From NCBI GenBank assembly GCA_950295325.1, contig OX485803.1, positions 69,455,554-69,519,553 of the forward strand: a DNA stretch of 64,000 bases, given 5' to 3'. A model generated the notes under the pieces. The model ran no database searches, had not been told where the DNA came from, and worked only from the letters and a program-made list of their open reading frames with translations. The DNA is from Polytrichum commune. Its lineage: Eukaryota; Streptophyta; Polytrichopsida; Polytrichales; Polytrichaceae. Every line of letters begins with the position of its first letter. Positions within the stretch are counted from its first letter, which is position 1. Below are positions 47,377-59,566 of this stretch, piece by piece. The translations under genes were made by a program, and so were the position numbers.

Positions 47377-47663
47377 CTCGGGGGGTTCACTGGCGAAAAT
47401 CGTAGAACAACGTGCGATAAAAAATAGGGTCTACTATATTCATTGTAGATAAATTTTGTAAAAAACTTACATATAATATAGGGGGTTTTTAAATAGTGAA
47501 AAAGGATTACATGTAAAATACCATCAGATGTAAAATACCATCACACCTTTATTTTGAAAAAATACCATACCTTATAATCTTTTCTGCAAGGTAAATAGCC
47601 CCCCAATAAATAGGTCCCGAACGCATGTGTATGCAAAATATAAGAGGGAGTGAACCCCCCGAG
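47377..47663. mobile_element. hAT-type MITE, 'CTCGGGGGG' family, exact 8-bp duplication
   Basis: The ends CTCGGGGGGTTCACT and AGTGAACCCCCCGAG are perfect 15-bp inverted repeats. TTGGTGCC is duplicated exactly at 47369-47376 and 47664-47671. The interior is AT-rich and non-coding. It is a sister of the elements at 53056 and 58723. Confidence 0.85.
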
Positions 47664-48234
47664 TTGGTGCCCCATGTAACCCTTGCGTTGGACCAATAGG
47701 ATTGCAATTTTATCCACATTATATTTCTAAAAGAATTATAGGGACAAGACTTTTCTCAGACAAATGTCATGTGTCTTTTGTTCTTGATGGGTTATCCCAA
47801 TTGTGCATGGACCCCCTTGCCTATTGGGAGGTAGAATGTTTTGTCTTCATCGGGTGATCCAAATTCTATCATAGATACATTTTGTACTATCTATTCTATG
47901 TTCACATATCTCAATAACATTTGAGGTAGAAGGTGTTTAAATCAACACTTTAAGTGATTTAGCTTACTTTAGAGTCCATTTAGATTGGTGATATGCATGA
48001 TTGCTTAGTAGCATAGTCGAATATTGAGATGGATAAGAGTATAAGTGTGAGAATAAGGAGAAGTTTTGCCATGCTCCTTGTTCACCAATTGCTATTTAAT
48101 TTGAGATCTCAATTTTAGCTATTCACTTGATGGAAGTGGAGTATGAGAAAGAATGAGGCATCGTGAGCTTATGGTTGTGAAAAGTTGAAAGGCGTGATAA
48201 TAAAAAATGTTATTCAAATTCATATCACCTTAAA

Positions 48235-48425
48235 TGTCGGGCACCTCTCCATGAGGAGTGCCTGCAACACCATGGACACAAGGAGGACCATGGAGTGACA
48301 CCCGGAACTTGTGGCACATAGGTGAGAGGGCCCAAGTGATCCTAGTGTGGGTTAGGGCCCTGGGTGTTGAAAACGCCTCCCACCCACGGAGACTAGGAGT
48401 CACAAGGGTAAGGCCATGAGCACTA
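48235..48425 (-). repeat. partial copy of the ~1 kb dispersed repeat
   Basis: About 190 bp equal the terminal part of copies A-C, ending with the same TGTCGGGCACCTC boundary, then diverge at about 48425 after GTAAGGCCATGAGC. A truncated copy. Confidence 0.6.
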
Positions 48426-48429
48426 ACAA

Positions 48430-51400
48430 TCCAAGTGTGGTTTTATTTCAATCATCGGAATGCACTTAGATTGATAGTGCCAAGTTATGTATAAAGGAAT
48501 CTTAACACTAACAATCCAAGTGCATTTTGATGATTGAAATAAAACCAAACCAATTGACTAATCAACATCGTCTTCACAACATGTGATTGTGAAGTAGATA
48601 AACTTCATGCTCATCAAAAACAAACCTTTCCACTCAAGAATAAAATCTACCAATCGTGCTTCTATGTTCACTTGGATTACCACACCCACACGTTGCTCAT
48701 CTAATGGCATCATGGTAATTGAGTAGATAGACCATGTGTATAGACAAACACAAATAGCCATACCATGTCAATAGTTGTTCTTTAGAATAATTCATTTTCA
48801 CATATCAATATTGAGAGACGGTCGATCGCACTATTGAATTTATGAAAAACATGTACTTGCTTCTTTGATTAACATTGGCTCATAGCATTTGTTTTCTAGA
48901 AAGTCTAAAAGCCAATCCTACATTGTGGCTTTCATAGCATAGGAGAAGATAAAAATAATATGTGCAAGAGGTCGATACACCTAGAGATATAGAACATGTC
49001 AACTTGCCTAGAGTTGATTATGCTCTCTAACTATGAACCTTATAGAGAAATTAATGAATTTATCATAACCTACGTGAGGTTTCAATAAGGCCACAAGAAA
49101 AATCTCACCACACTAAAATGGCAAACGCAAACATGTTTCCACATTTTTATTGGAGATGGATAGCACACTAACAAGAACCAAAGTTTTTTTTTTTAAATCC
49201 TTAAAAACAAACATTCATGTCCATTTTGAAAGACAACACAACCATGAGGCTTGAAACTTAGGATAAGTATATCACCACAAAAGCTTCAAGTTGAAGCCTT
49301 TTCTTGAGCCCTTCAACCAAATTGCCTCTTTGTGTGTACACCTCATCCATTATTCATCATGTGCAACCTCTCATTTGTGTTGGCAAGACTATATACGAAC
49401 ATGAATGACATATCCGCTTTACACTAATATGGGAAAATGTTAGGTTGTACAAACATATAACTTACAGATTAAGAGATTCTTCCTTTCTCCCAAGATCCAC
49501 AAGAGCAACTACTCCAGATAACCAATCGTGATGCAATCTATTGATGCCTAACCCACCTTAATCTCCTCCAACTAGGCTGCAAAATGTTTCAAACAAACTT
49601 GGTAAATATTGATGGGGCAAGGATGAGTCTTACTAATACAAAGAGCAATTCTCAACAATAATATCACCCACCAACTTCTTATTTTGAAGGACATGATGTG
49701 AGCTGCACATCATTTCTTGGCTTTGCAATTAACCATATATAATAATATGAAGCTAACATTAATATCTTATGGGTGCAAGCATGGGAAAGTAAACAACTCT
49801 TGATCCCTGGCTAGGTTAAGGTGAAAGTGACTCAAAACTATACACTAACTTTTGAATTTTTGAAGAAAAATTTCATAGACATTTAAGAAACAAATTGATT
49901 TCAAAGCCTAGCAATTTATGATGACAAAAAAAATTCCAAGAAAAGTCTACATATACTAGAAGACGGTGTAAGTGGTGTGCAAGTAGGTGATATTGAACAA
50001 GTAACTATCTAAAATTTGTTTGAAATACGATAAAATCACATTAAATTGACGGTTTTCTACAAAGGTTTGTGGGGATGCCCTCAAAAATTAAATGAACTCA
50101 AGGAATTTGAAATCAAAATCCAACTTCAAAATATTTAAGGTCATGAAATTTACATCCAAAACCATATTCAAGCTTTTGATTTTGAGCAACACTTTTAATA
50201 ATAATTTTTAAAGATCTCAACTTTATAAGCCTATATTTGCATATTTAACACAACAATAGAGGTCATCATGGGAAAAACCAATTTAAACAACACTTTGCTA
50301 TTATTTGTAAGCCCTTGACCCAAAAAAATAGGTTTTTGTGTATACCAAAACATTTTTTGGTCCAATTTACAATGCTTGCACCCTTATACTAAATTGGTCA
50401 TTGATGTGATCCATAATCTCTTGTCCTTTTAATGTACGTGAAAATGAAGCAATATAAGATCCTTATTTCATCAAGAATATCTACTCCAAGTCAAATAAGC
50501 CGAATTGCATACTAATGCCCCGAAGCCTCTAGATTAGAGTTTGGGAAGTTTTTGAAGCCTTAGTGGCTAATTGCCGGTAGTTGCTATGAAGGGTCGGATT
50601 TTTTCCAATTTACATCGGCAAGAGCCGGTCTTTTGTAAAATCAATCGGCCAATTGCCTATATTTTCATATTTTCATTGGCCAATATCCGATTAAATGGAA
50701 TTCATATCGGCACTAATTGTTTAAAAAATGTATGAAAAGTTATTAGAAATCATTTCTTAGTACAAAATCTTGAATAAGTGAAAATAAAGGCATGTTCAAA
50801 ACTTTAAATTTGAAGAGTTAATATCTTTGGCAGGAATTGAACCTAGCAATGCCTTCACCGCTTGAAGGCCAAGGGTCCCCCAATTCTTCATAGAAGCAAT
50901 TGGATTCGGTCATGGAAAGGTTGCATAATTCAAAAAGTTTAAGGTTTAGGGTACTTCCTCAAGTGCATCATCAGATGCCCCAGACAAATAGCGCTCTGGA
51001 TGCTTCCGTCTGAAATCCAGTAACTCACAAGAAGAATCGGCTACATTTTCAAGACATTTTCTGGTCCATCGGCTAATTGCCGGAGGATTGAAATTACAGT
51101 CGGATTGCCATCCGATGGTTGGAAATTTGGACCGGCCATGAGGGGAAATCCATCGGTTGATAATGAACTAGCCGTCGGTTTTCCCCAAACATAGTTCTAG
51201 ATCACAATTGAATGGAAATGAACATATAAGTGGATCCTTGCAAGAACACCTCTACTTGATCTATGCACATGCTTCCAACAAAGTGACGATCGATAAGGAT
51301 GGTCACAAATGGAAGACTCAATAAATCAAATGTGTAGAGAACACAAGAAAAGCATAAGAGGTACTAAACCACATGTTTTATTGCAAGTGACTACAACAAG

Positions 51401-53045
51401 AGCAAGACAAAACAATTACTTACCATTGCCAGGGCAGGTGAAGGACGAGAAAACCTGCAAAGAAGTCGGAACCAAAGGAAAAGAAACAAAAGGCAACATC
51501 CTCAACAATAACAAAAAGATGCCAATCCTACCAAGTTCTTGAAGAGTCAAGTATGATATGGCCTCGAAACCCCTCAGTGGTTGTTGCATATAACTACGTG
51601 GAGATGCCAATTGTTGAAGCATAGACCACATCAATCTCCTTCAGTCGTGTTACCACATGTTTCAAACTACGTTAAATATGTGAAAGAAGGATTTTGGGAC
51701 AAGTGTTGTAGAGGGACCATTCCACTTTGCCCACAGTTCCTGTGTCCTAGCACCTTTCAATCTCATTACCTCTCTACAACCCAACTTCTACATAATCATT
51801 TCCCATTATCAAAACCCCAATCAGGTGGCTTCGAATTGTGAGATTCCTTCCAAGAACCTTAAAACATTTGAGCAACCCCTCATAGGACATGTCCCATTAA
51901 ATAAATGTGTGCTTTATAGAAACCCACATTATGTAGTAGTGTTAGTGACTTGGAGGTCTTCATGATAAATAGTAGTATCTAGTGAGTGATCAAAGAGGCA
52001 CGTAGAACCCCGAAAACTATAATACATTATTCCAAAATGAAGTGTGTGGCACTCCAAACCATATATCTATCCCTCAAATGCTCAAACAACCTAAAATGGG
52101 TCGCCACCTAATATTCTACTTGGGTTTGCAACCCACTAGGTGGCAATCTATATGAACGGAAAGCTATCTAATGGTGTAGGGTGGTGCCCACTACCATGTG
52201 GGCCAAAATAACATATAAAAACCTCATACTCCAAGCATGTAAGAATTTTTCATAGGTTGGCATTACTGGTTTTCGGAGGCGGTTCCATGTGTTGCTCAAA
52301 TACAAGAGCCAAATAGAGGAGCCAAATTTAGTAGCTAATATCTTTCACAAACAATGCCCAATTTGGGTGGGGTGTCTTCCCTTGGGACAAGGTGACGATT
52401 GTGCACAACTTGACTAGATGGATTTGGAAAAAAAATTATGCACATGTTTGCATCATGAAAAGGGAAACTCTCCCAAAATGGCCTCATGTGGCCTCTCCCA
52501 ACTTTGAGGGTGATGGACTTCATCTAAATTTGCTAAAAAAAAACCAATTTTTTGGGAGTAGCTCATTTGTCATCCACATATCATATTATGGCAAAGTTGC
52601 CAACTTTCTAAAATTTGTGGCATGATCGAAATGGTCATGGAGCAAGAAAAATCAGAGTTTTATTTAGTTGCCCCCCTAATGAAGGCCTTGTTCAATATGT
52701 CAAGCTGTCCTAGCAAATGTGGTCGGATTGACTTCAAATTTGTAGACTGGATATATGGTTGTCTAATTCAAATCATCATGATTGGATTTGAGGAAAATAG
52801 AGTCTATTTTGGTATTTAACAAAAAAACTCAACACTAGTGTTGGAGGTGCCCGAAAATGTAACATGAAGGCTTCAGCGTTTAGGGGCTAGAGGCTTGCCA
52901 AGTACTTACCCTCAACTTTGGATGATGATGCTTTGGGGGCAAATCAAATCTCAATAAATCATGCATGCAAGTTCAATCAAGTTCTAGTGACTAGTACGCA
53001 GTTCGTTAAACCCCATGTTTCACCATGCCCATAAATGGACATGCA
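48430..53045. other. AT-rich intergenic, no gene recognised
   Basis: Long AT-rich stretch. At about 50565-50700 and 51055-51190 there are clustered 'TCGGCTAATTGCCGG'-type motifs in both orientations, suggesting a decayed element. At 50820-50895 (minus) a tRNA-like B-box (GGTTCAATTCC) occurs without a foldable tRNA. Open frames near 51309-51841 and 52335-52819 have no recognisable domain. Confidence 0.4.
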
Positions 53046-53055
53046 TCAACAAACC

Positions 53056-53393
53056 CTTGGGGGGGGGTAGTCATTGGTTGGAGTAGCAATATACGTGCGA
53101 ACAAATGATAGGGTATTTTAAAAACATGGGAGCTAAAAGTTATAAATCGACTTAAGAGTAATATAGGGTATCAAAAATGGCATTGGACATCTTTAAAGTA
53201 CTATAGGGTATGGAATAATAGGTACTTTGGAATTATAAGTAATGCAAGCCATTTTTCTATTAACCCAAAGTAGAAATTTACATAATGATAGCATGTGAAA
53301 AAAAGAAGAGAATTGAAAGTAATACCCCCCTATAAAATAGTGGTTGTTCGCACCTATATCCTTAACTTTTTAACACACTGCCCCCCCCCCGAG
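53056..53393. mobile_element. hAT-type MITE, 'CTCGGGGGG' family
   Basis: It begins CTTGGGGGGGGGTAGT and its reversed end is CTCGGGGGGGGGGCAGT. GTGCGAACAA is shared further inside both ends. AACAAACC is duplicated exactly at 53048-53055 and 53394-53401. 338 bp, non-coding. Confidence 0.82.
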
Positions 53394-53698
53394 AACAAAC
53401 CTCATTGATTTGAAGCAATATGAACTGCAACTCTTGAAGAGTGTGCAGGTGGAGGGGCTCAAGGTCACCTAACATATTTTGTCACAATTATCAACAAATA
53501 ATCAACAAACTTTTAAGGCACACCAGTATCAAGAGAGTTAGTGTTATCATAAAGCACATGATTGACATATGCATGTATAGGGCCCTACAGTTCATCGCCT
53601 TAATCCTGATATCTAAGATTTTGGTGGATGTCCCACTTTCGCCAATGGGACCATCTACCTCCAGCCTAGATATTGGCAGAGGGGTGCGAACTCTAGGG

Positions 53699-54147
53699 CT
53701 ACGAATGGGAGATCCAACCGCTAGTTACAAATGGGCCAGTGGAGTTTGAAAAATAGCTAGTTCATGGTCAAGACTTTATGCAAATCGCCTAACAATTTAG
53801 GAGAATCTATATTCAAATGAAAATAAATTGATAAAGGAAAACCGAAAGATATCAACATGTAACCACTTGGACTTGGAACAATGAACGGGGAGACTGCTAG
53901 TTATAGATTAACTGATCGAGTTTGAGAAACAACCTGTTAAAGTTCAAAAGTTCAAAACATTTACAAAATATTTTAAGGGAATCTATGGAATGTACCTCAA
54001 ACCTCAAAACTAAACGATTATAACATATCATGGGTTGAACTTGGAAACACTAGGATTTTAACCCATCATGCCTAAAAATATCCCCAAACACTAACTTGGA
54101 AACACTTGCATCTCATTTGGTTTTGTCCAAAACCTCCCCGGACATTG
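53699..54147. mobile_element. hAT-type MITE (outer copy), exact 8-bp duplication, hosting a second copy
   Basis: It starts CTACGAATGGGAGATCC and ends CCTCCCCGGACATTG. CTCTAGGG is duplicated exactly at 53691-53698 and 54148-54155. It is interrupted by the copy at 53880-54093; removing that restores the family sequence. Its members share GCTAGTTACAAATGGGCC-like and CAACATGTAACC text. Confidence 0.82.
53880..54093. mobile_element. hAT-type MITE (inner copy), exact 8-bp duplication
   Basis: It starts CAATGAACGGGGAGACTG and ends ATATCCCCAAACACTA. ACTTGGAA is duplicated exactly at 53872-53879 and 54094-54101. 214 bp; same family as its host. Confidence 0.85.
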
Positions 54148-54159
54148 CTCTAGGGCCCT

Positions 54160-55485
54160 TGTCAGGCCCTTTGAAGGCCAACACCTTGACGATCACCTTG
54201 ACTCCGATATCATCAATGTATGTAGTTGTATGGTGTTTGAGGAGCTCTTAGAACCAGAAATAGAAAGTGGTGAACTTGTTGAGGCCCGTATAATTTGTGT
54301 ATTTTGCTGTACATTGAGATCCTATGTCCTTTAAGGGTTAAGTTTAAGTGGAAGATCAGTACTATGCGGGTGGATTTATTTGAGGGTTCGTGGTCTTCTA
54401 TCTTCATTCAATCTATTTGAAATTGAATGATGGACAGACCATTCAAGGAATTGTGATATATTATGAGCTAGCATACATGAAAATTTTGAAATAACCTCTT
54501 CAATACCTTTTTATTTATCAAATGTTTGAACTTTTTTGTTCAAAGGAGCTGACAAAGACAATCATATAAGAGTGATCATTAAGATACGTTATTGAAGATA
54601 CATAACAAATCTACCTTCTGAATTTCTATAGAATAATGTCAAAGACAAATCCTACTACTTAGCCATCAAAGTTGTTAACCAGACTACCAACACACTTAAT
54701 CCTTAACCTCACCAACCAACCAATGACCTTGGGTTGTCCAAAAAACAATGCTTCCGTACCCTTAAGGTATGTGGGTGTTATTTGGTTCATTTTTCATGTT
54801 TTCCAACTTCAATTGATTAGATTTACACAACGAAACTTACATTACACTAGCTAATCTTCGATGAGCATAAGCAAATATCAAATGGAAAACCAAACCTCAT
54901 ATGATTTAGTTACGGTTATTAAAAGTGAATGTTTGTTGATTCCTCAACCAAACATTGGTCCTCCCGATTGTATTCACTATTGATTGTGTAGTAATGATTA
55001 CAATTCGAAAACATAATATGATCTCTTTTAAAGATCATGTATCGCTATGGTGTATGTTCTTTGATCCTCGTCTAAGAAGAGTTTGATTCCCTTATACACC
55101 CTAGATAATTGTATCATGTTACCTAAGACACAGCTCACCGGAAGATGCTCTTCATTCATGCTTGCTCTTACGGAGTTAGAAATTATATCTATCTCCAAGT
55201 TGTTATCAAAATTGCGAGAAGAGGTTCATTCACCAAATGCACACGTCTAATTCTTGAAATAATAAAAATAAAAAATAAAAAATGATAGATGACAACAAAT
55301 GATGAACAACGCACTCCACGACCAACAAGTACACATCAAATGGCTAGAGAGAATCGTAAATGTGAAGTGATATCTCTCTGTTGATGATAAAAACTACATG
55401 AATTTGCTCGCCATGTTTTAGTTGTGTTGTACTCCAAAAAGAGATTACTACTTAGATCCATTCCCACTGGAAATAGTGTCACAAA
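54160..55485. other. intergenic, no gene recognised
   Basis: AT-rich. At about 54328-54346 the text ATGTCCTTTAAGGG followed by TTAA equals one end of the TTAA element family (see 57275-57507); no left partner was found. Confidence 0.35.
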
Positions 55486-55488
55486 AGG

Positions 55489-56474
55489 TGTCGCACACCC
55501 CTCTATGAGGAGTGCCCGCAACCTCATGGACACAAGGGGGAACCCCATAGTGACATCCGAGACTTGTGGCATCATAGGTGAGAGGGCCCAAGTGATCCTA
55601 GTGTGGGTGAGGGCCACGGGCATTGAGAACACCTCCCACCTACAGAGACTAGGAGTCACGAGGGTAAGGCCATAAGCATTGAGTAGCTTATAGCTTCCAA
55701 ATTCTAGAATGCACAATAACGTTTCAATGGGGGGTGTGAGCTAGGAGATATGACAATTTGAGTAGGGTGTTGCCTAAGAACGGTGCCTAGCACTCCAGGT
55801 GACAACAATGATCTGAGAGTAGCACGCAAGATTGCCAAGGTTAAAACAATTATAAATTCCGCAATAATTGCCTGAATGGGGCAAATGAGGAGTCCATCGG
55901 CATTTATGCTAAGAGTAGATGTTGATGGACTAGTTGCTTGGTAGAATAGGACACCAAACAACAAAGTTACGAAGGTATGAAGTTGATGGGGGGCTCCAGC
56001 CCCAGCGGCTAAGGGAAAATGTCTACCTCGCCCTAACCCTTAGGAGAGGGACAAAATGTTACTTGACGGTGGGGTAGGGGCCTTGCCTAAAGTTCTAGAT
56101 GCTTATATAAGTGAGGCGACTTTGCTGACCGACCCTGCCTGCAGTTTAACGGCATGGCCTCCATAGGCATTGGCCCAACATAGGGGCAAAGTTGCCAAGT
56201 ATGCTTCCAATTGTTGCAGTGTTGCTCCGGCAACATGATGATCAACTCAAGATTGAACTTCCATGAATCGAAGTCCACATCTAACCATTGGCTACCTACC
56301 AAGGGGAGAGTTCCAATTAAATGTGTAGGAGGGTTTGGTCACCAAGCTATAAGCTTGTAGGTCCAAGGTATGGGGAGGTAACCATGCGTGTGTGTGAGAT
56401 GTGCATGGTTAGCGCTTGTGACACCTACTAGAGTTGAGAAACAATGAAGATAAGTTAACGGGAGCTAGCAAGGG
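55489..56474 (-). repeat. dispersed repeat of about 1 kb, copy B
   Basis: Inverted relative to copy A, with the same boundaries (TGTCGCACAC at 55489; AGCAAGGGT near 56474). Divergence from A and C is moderate with scattered indels. Confidence 0.65.
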
Positions 56475-56633
56475 TCGTGATGAAAGGATTCTTAGGAGAT
56501 TGGTGCTTTCCGCAGCTGCTCAGGATCACATGTCTACGCCAATGCATTCAAAAATAACATCCACACAAACATGCGCTTGGAAAAAAATAGCCATATCTTC
56601 AGATTTGCCATAAACCTCATAATGATACCAAAC

Positions 56634-56706
<73 letters not shown>
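56634..56706. repeat. compound microsatellite (A)n(CA)n
   Basis: A run of about 33 A is followed by about 18 CA units. It lies in non-coding DNA after repeat copy B and explains overlapping spurious open frames on both strands. Confidence 0.9.
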
Positions 56707-56708
<2 letters not shown>

Positions 56709-57274
56709 AACGACATCACAAATCCTAAGTTAGATGAATGCAATCAATCCTAAGATGCAAACTAGTAACTCAATGATGAGCAAAGTGACAACCTTGGTGA
56801 AGTTGATAAGCACTTTGTAAGGAGAGCCAACAACGGCAATGCAAACAGAACGTTGATGTGGATGCTACTGTCCAGTCTCCTCGCTTTGATACATATTCAT
56901 GTCGTAATCTATTTCATCTCGTGACTTTCAGTCGTTGCTCTAATCTCTCTCAACCCGCCTACTACCAACTCCACTCCTCGATCTCATCTCCATGCGCATG
57001 CCGCCTTTCTCTCTGCGTCTCTCCACCTCTTCGTTCTCCATCTACTCTTACTAGCAACTAGAAATCGCTCATAGAACAGCAGTAAAATTCCCCCACTTAA
57101 CCCACTTTATTCCTACTATTAACCCACCTCCGACGAAGCTACAGAAACAGAAGCCAACAAGAATCCGACCTTACGTTACATCGCTGGAAGTGAACCACCG
57201 CCACCGAGGTCCAAGCTGGGACTTGGATCAGTGGAGGGAGGGAGGGAATGGAAAAAGTGGGAAAGTTGCATTAA

Positions 57275-57507
57275 CCCTTAAAGGACAATGCTGCCCCACG
57301 GGCTTGGTATTATTTTGGGAGAATCTTGTTCAAAACTTCTACTCCATTGCACCAAATGGGGTTTTTAGAATGCCAAATCGAGCACCTTAGCAAGCTCTAT
57401 ACTTCTTTAGAATAGAGTCTATGTAAATTAATTGGTTAATCATGCTTAAAATGAATTTTAAAAGATATTTTGGGTGTGGTATCGGGAAAGCATATGTCCT
57501 TTAAGGG
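57275..57507. mobile_element. piggyBac-like MITE flanked by TTAA
   Basis: The ends CCCTTAAAGGACAATGC and, reversed, CCCTTAAAGGACATATGC form an inverted repeat of 13 bp plus further partial matches. TTAA flanks each side (57271-57274, 57508-57511). TTAA duplications with CCC-starting termini are the hallmark of piggyBac elements. Single related ends occur at 45484 and 54328. 233 bp, non-coding. Because the tip itself contains CTTAAAG, chance palindromy must be considered. Confidence 0.6.
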
Positions 57508-57534
57508 TTAAGAAGGTAAATAGAGAGCTAAGTT

Positions 57535-57726
57535 ATGGCAGGGGAAGAATGCAGAAAGCTGGGTGAAGTCGCACTGCCATGTTGTGAAGTCCAGGTCTAC
57601 ATTGACAACGCCCATGCAATCGGCAACACTTGGACTTTGGGTGTGGTGGAGTGCGGTGGCGTGAGGTACATTTGGAATCACCGAATTTTTGGGATTCCTG
57701 CACCAAGTACAGTCAAGACTCTATAA
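57535..57726 (+). other. short open frame, unrecognised, ends inside a pogo element
   Basis: A 63-codon frame (MAGEECRKLGEVALPCCEVQ...) in a GC-richer stretch. It runs into the left end of the pogo/Tigger element at 57710, so it is at best the start of a gene truncated by the insertion. No family recognised. Confidence 0.2.
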
Positions 57727-58700
57727 ATGTTACATGTCGAGAGTAGCAGAAACGTAACATATATAGAATTCTAACAAGTAACACTTATAGAATTCATACC
57801 GATGATTAATAATATTTATAAAACTAACACTTCAAATTTTCGAAAATGAAGAACATATTGTTTTATAGAAGTAAAACATGGAAATACAAATGATAATACG
57901 TAATTCAACTAAACTAATTGAAAGAGATAATGTTTATAGTCGTAACTTGACGAGATTCTTCCAACTAAACTAACTGACCGAAAGAGTCTATAGTAGTATG
58001 ATGAGAAGCTTCCAAATGATGAGATGAAACTTCCTTATGGAGTTCTTGAATGCTCCTGATGTGTGATAGGGCATCATTTGGTCTTTGTTCAAAGTATTTG
58101 TTCAAAGTCTCTAGAGAACGCTCAGCAACACTAAATCTTATAACTAGTTTTACCACATCAACCTTAAGCTCATTAACATCAATTTCTCGATGTTATGAGG
58201 AATACATATCCAAAAACTCCTCATCGGTAGGTTCATATATAGGGGTTTGGGTTAGATCAAACTCCACCTCATAAATGAGGTATTCATGAGCATTCATCAC
58301 GTCACCCACCTCATTATCAGATGACAACAACGTCAGTTGATGAAGTAGAGTAGCAACTTCACCAACCTCTACCAAGCGCCTAGCTCCCTCTATATCCCTC
58401 TGAATAGAGATCGAAAGTACACCCGTGTGCCACCAATAATTTTGAATTGTTCGCAAAGAACATGGGATAAATGTGATTACATGTTTAAAATGTATGCTCT
58501 CATATATTATTACCTTGATTTTCTCAAAATTAACGCTTATAGAGGTGCAATTAACAAAGAAGGGAGTAGAACATGTTATAACACTTAACACATAACACTC
58601 ACTAGTCTTACCAATTGTGTTTTCGTAGGGGAGTAAAATTTTCTTAACATATATGAAAATTATAACGCTTATAGGGGTAATACTTATAGAGTCTTGACTG
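57710..58700 (-). mobile_element. pogo/Tigger-type DNA transposon, internally deleted
   Basis: The ends CAGTCAAGACTCTATAAATG (left) and, reversed, CAGTCAAGACTCTATAAGTA (right) are inverted repeats of 18 bp and more. TA flanks both (57708-57709, 58701-58702). The CAGTC...CTCTATAA tip is typical of the pogo/Fot1/Tigger branch of Tc1-mariner. The minus strand carries a transposase C-terminal remnant (57965-58460). At 991 bp it is too short for a full transposase gene. Confidence 0.8.
57965..58460 (-). pseudogene. Tigger-like transposase, C-terminal remnant
   Basis: The minus strand reads IQNYWWHTGVLS, then GARRLVEVGEVATLLHQLTL, NAHEYLIYEVEF, a PTDEEFLDM motif, one in-frame TAA at about 58192, and then VNELKVDVVKLVIRFSVAER and LETLNKYFEQRP. 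This resembles the part after the DDE core in Tigger/jerky proteins (W..tGI, '...LTDEEI...', then a helical 'AL..LE.L..F..Q' tail). The catalytic core and DNA-binding domain are missing, so it is dead. Confidence 0.55.
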
Positions 58701-58722
58701 TAAGCATAAGATGCCTGCAGTC

Positions 58723-58965
58723 CTCGGGGAGGACACTTAGGAAAATTAGTAAACATGGTACGTTAAAATATAGGGCGTATTTTATTCATGAGCAATAAAA
58801 TTTAGAAAAATTAGATGTAATATAGGATGCTTAAAAATCAAGTAAGGAATAATTAGAGAATATATCAAGAATATACCTCGAATATTCCAATTATGTGATA
58901 GCCTCATTTAAATACCCCTTTAACGCACGTGTTCACACAAAGTATAGTGAAGTGTCCCCCCCGAG
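58723..58965. mobile_element. hAT-type MITE, 'CTCGGGGGG' family, exact 8-bp duplication
   Basis: The left end CTCGGGGAGGACACTT and the reversed right end CTCGGGGGGGACACTT match at 15 of 16 bases. CTGCAGTC is duplicated exactly at 58715-58722 and 58966-58973. It sits 22 bp beyond the pogo element. 243 bp, non-coding. Confidence 0.85.
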
Positions 58966-59566
58966 CTGCAGTCTCCGACTAACTTATGTTGTTAGAAGAT
59001 ATATGTTGTTGTGAGGCCAAACCCACCACCCTTAAGCGTCCTAGTCCGGGTGATGGTTTTGTGAGTCACATGTGTAGCACCAAATTCACAATAGCATGGT
59101 AGGTACCCTTCATATTAATGAACATCCCATGGCTCAAGATTGTGATACTTTATTAATGCTTGTTTCTTGAACAAGTGGGGCATTAGCCTTCTCGAGGGTC
59201 CACCCTGCAGCTTTGGCCACACATGCCCTTAAGGATATGCCTCTGGCACCCTTAATCTTCACTTCCTTTGCCTTCCCCTTGTTAGGATCATTCATCTTCT
59301 CCATTCTTGTGCATGTAAGTTATTTTGACCAAGAGGATGCAAGTGTTTAAAAACATTGTTCTCAATAATCAATCTCAATTACACTTACTTGTGGAGCAAC
59401 ACCTAAAACTATCTAGCCTAATAAGTCCAACACCCACACATGTACCACGTCATCAAAAGGTAGTATGACATGGCCGTTATTTAATCTTGGTGATACCACC
59501 CAAAATTAAGCCAAACTTTAGGCCACTAACTAGTCTCCGCTAAACTAATCCTAGCTAGTATTAGCT

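Noticed and set aside
50820-50895. tRNA-like sequence on the minus strand (GGTTCAATTCC B-box)
   Set aside because: The B-box is good but no cloverleaf, acceptor stem or clear A-box at proper spacing can be drawn; at best a SINE-head remnant.
58193-58756. 187-codon frame on the minus strand as a gene
   Set aside because: Its start lies outside a pogo element and its end is the decayed transposase tail; the frame spans an intron-like or degenerate stretch.
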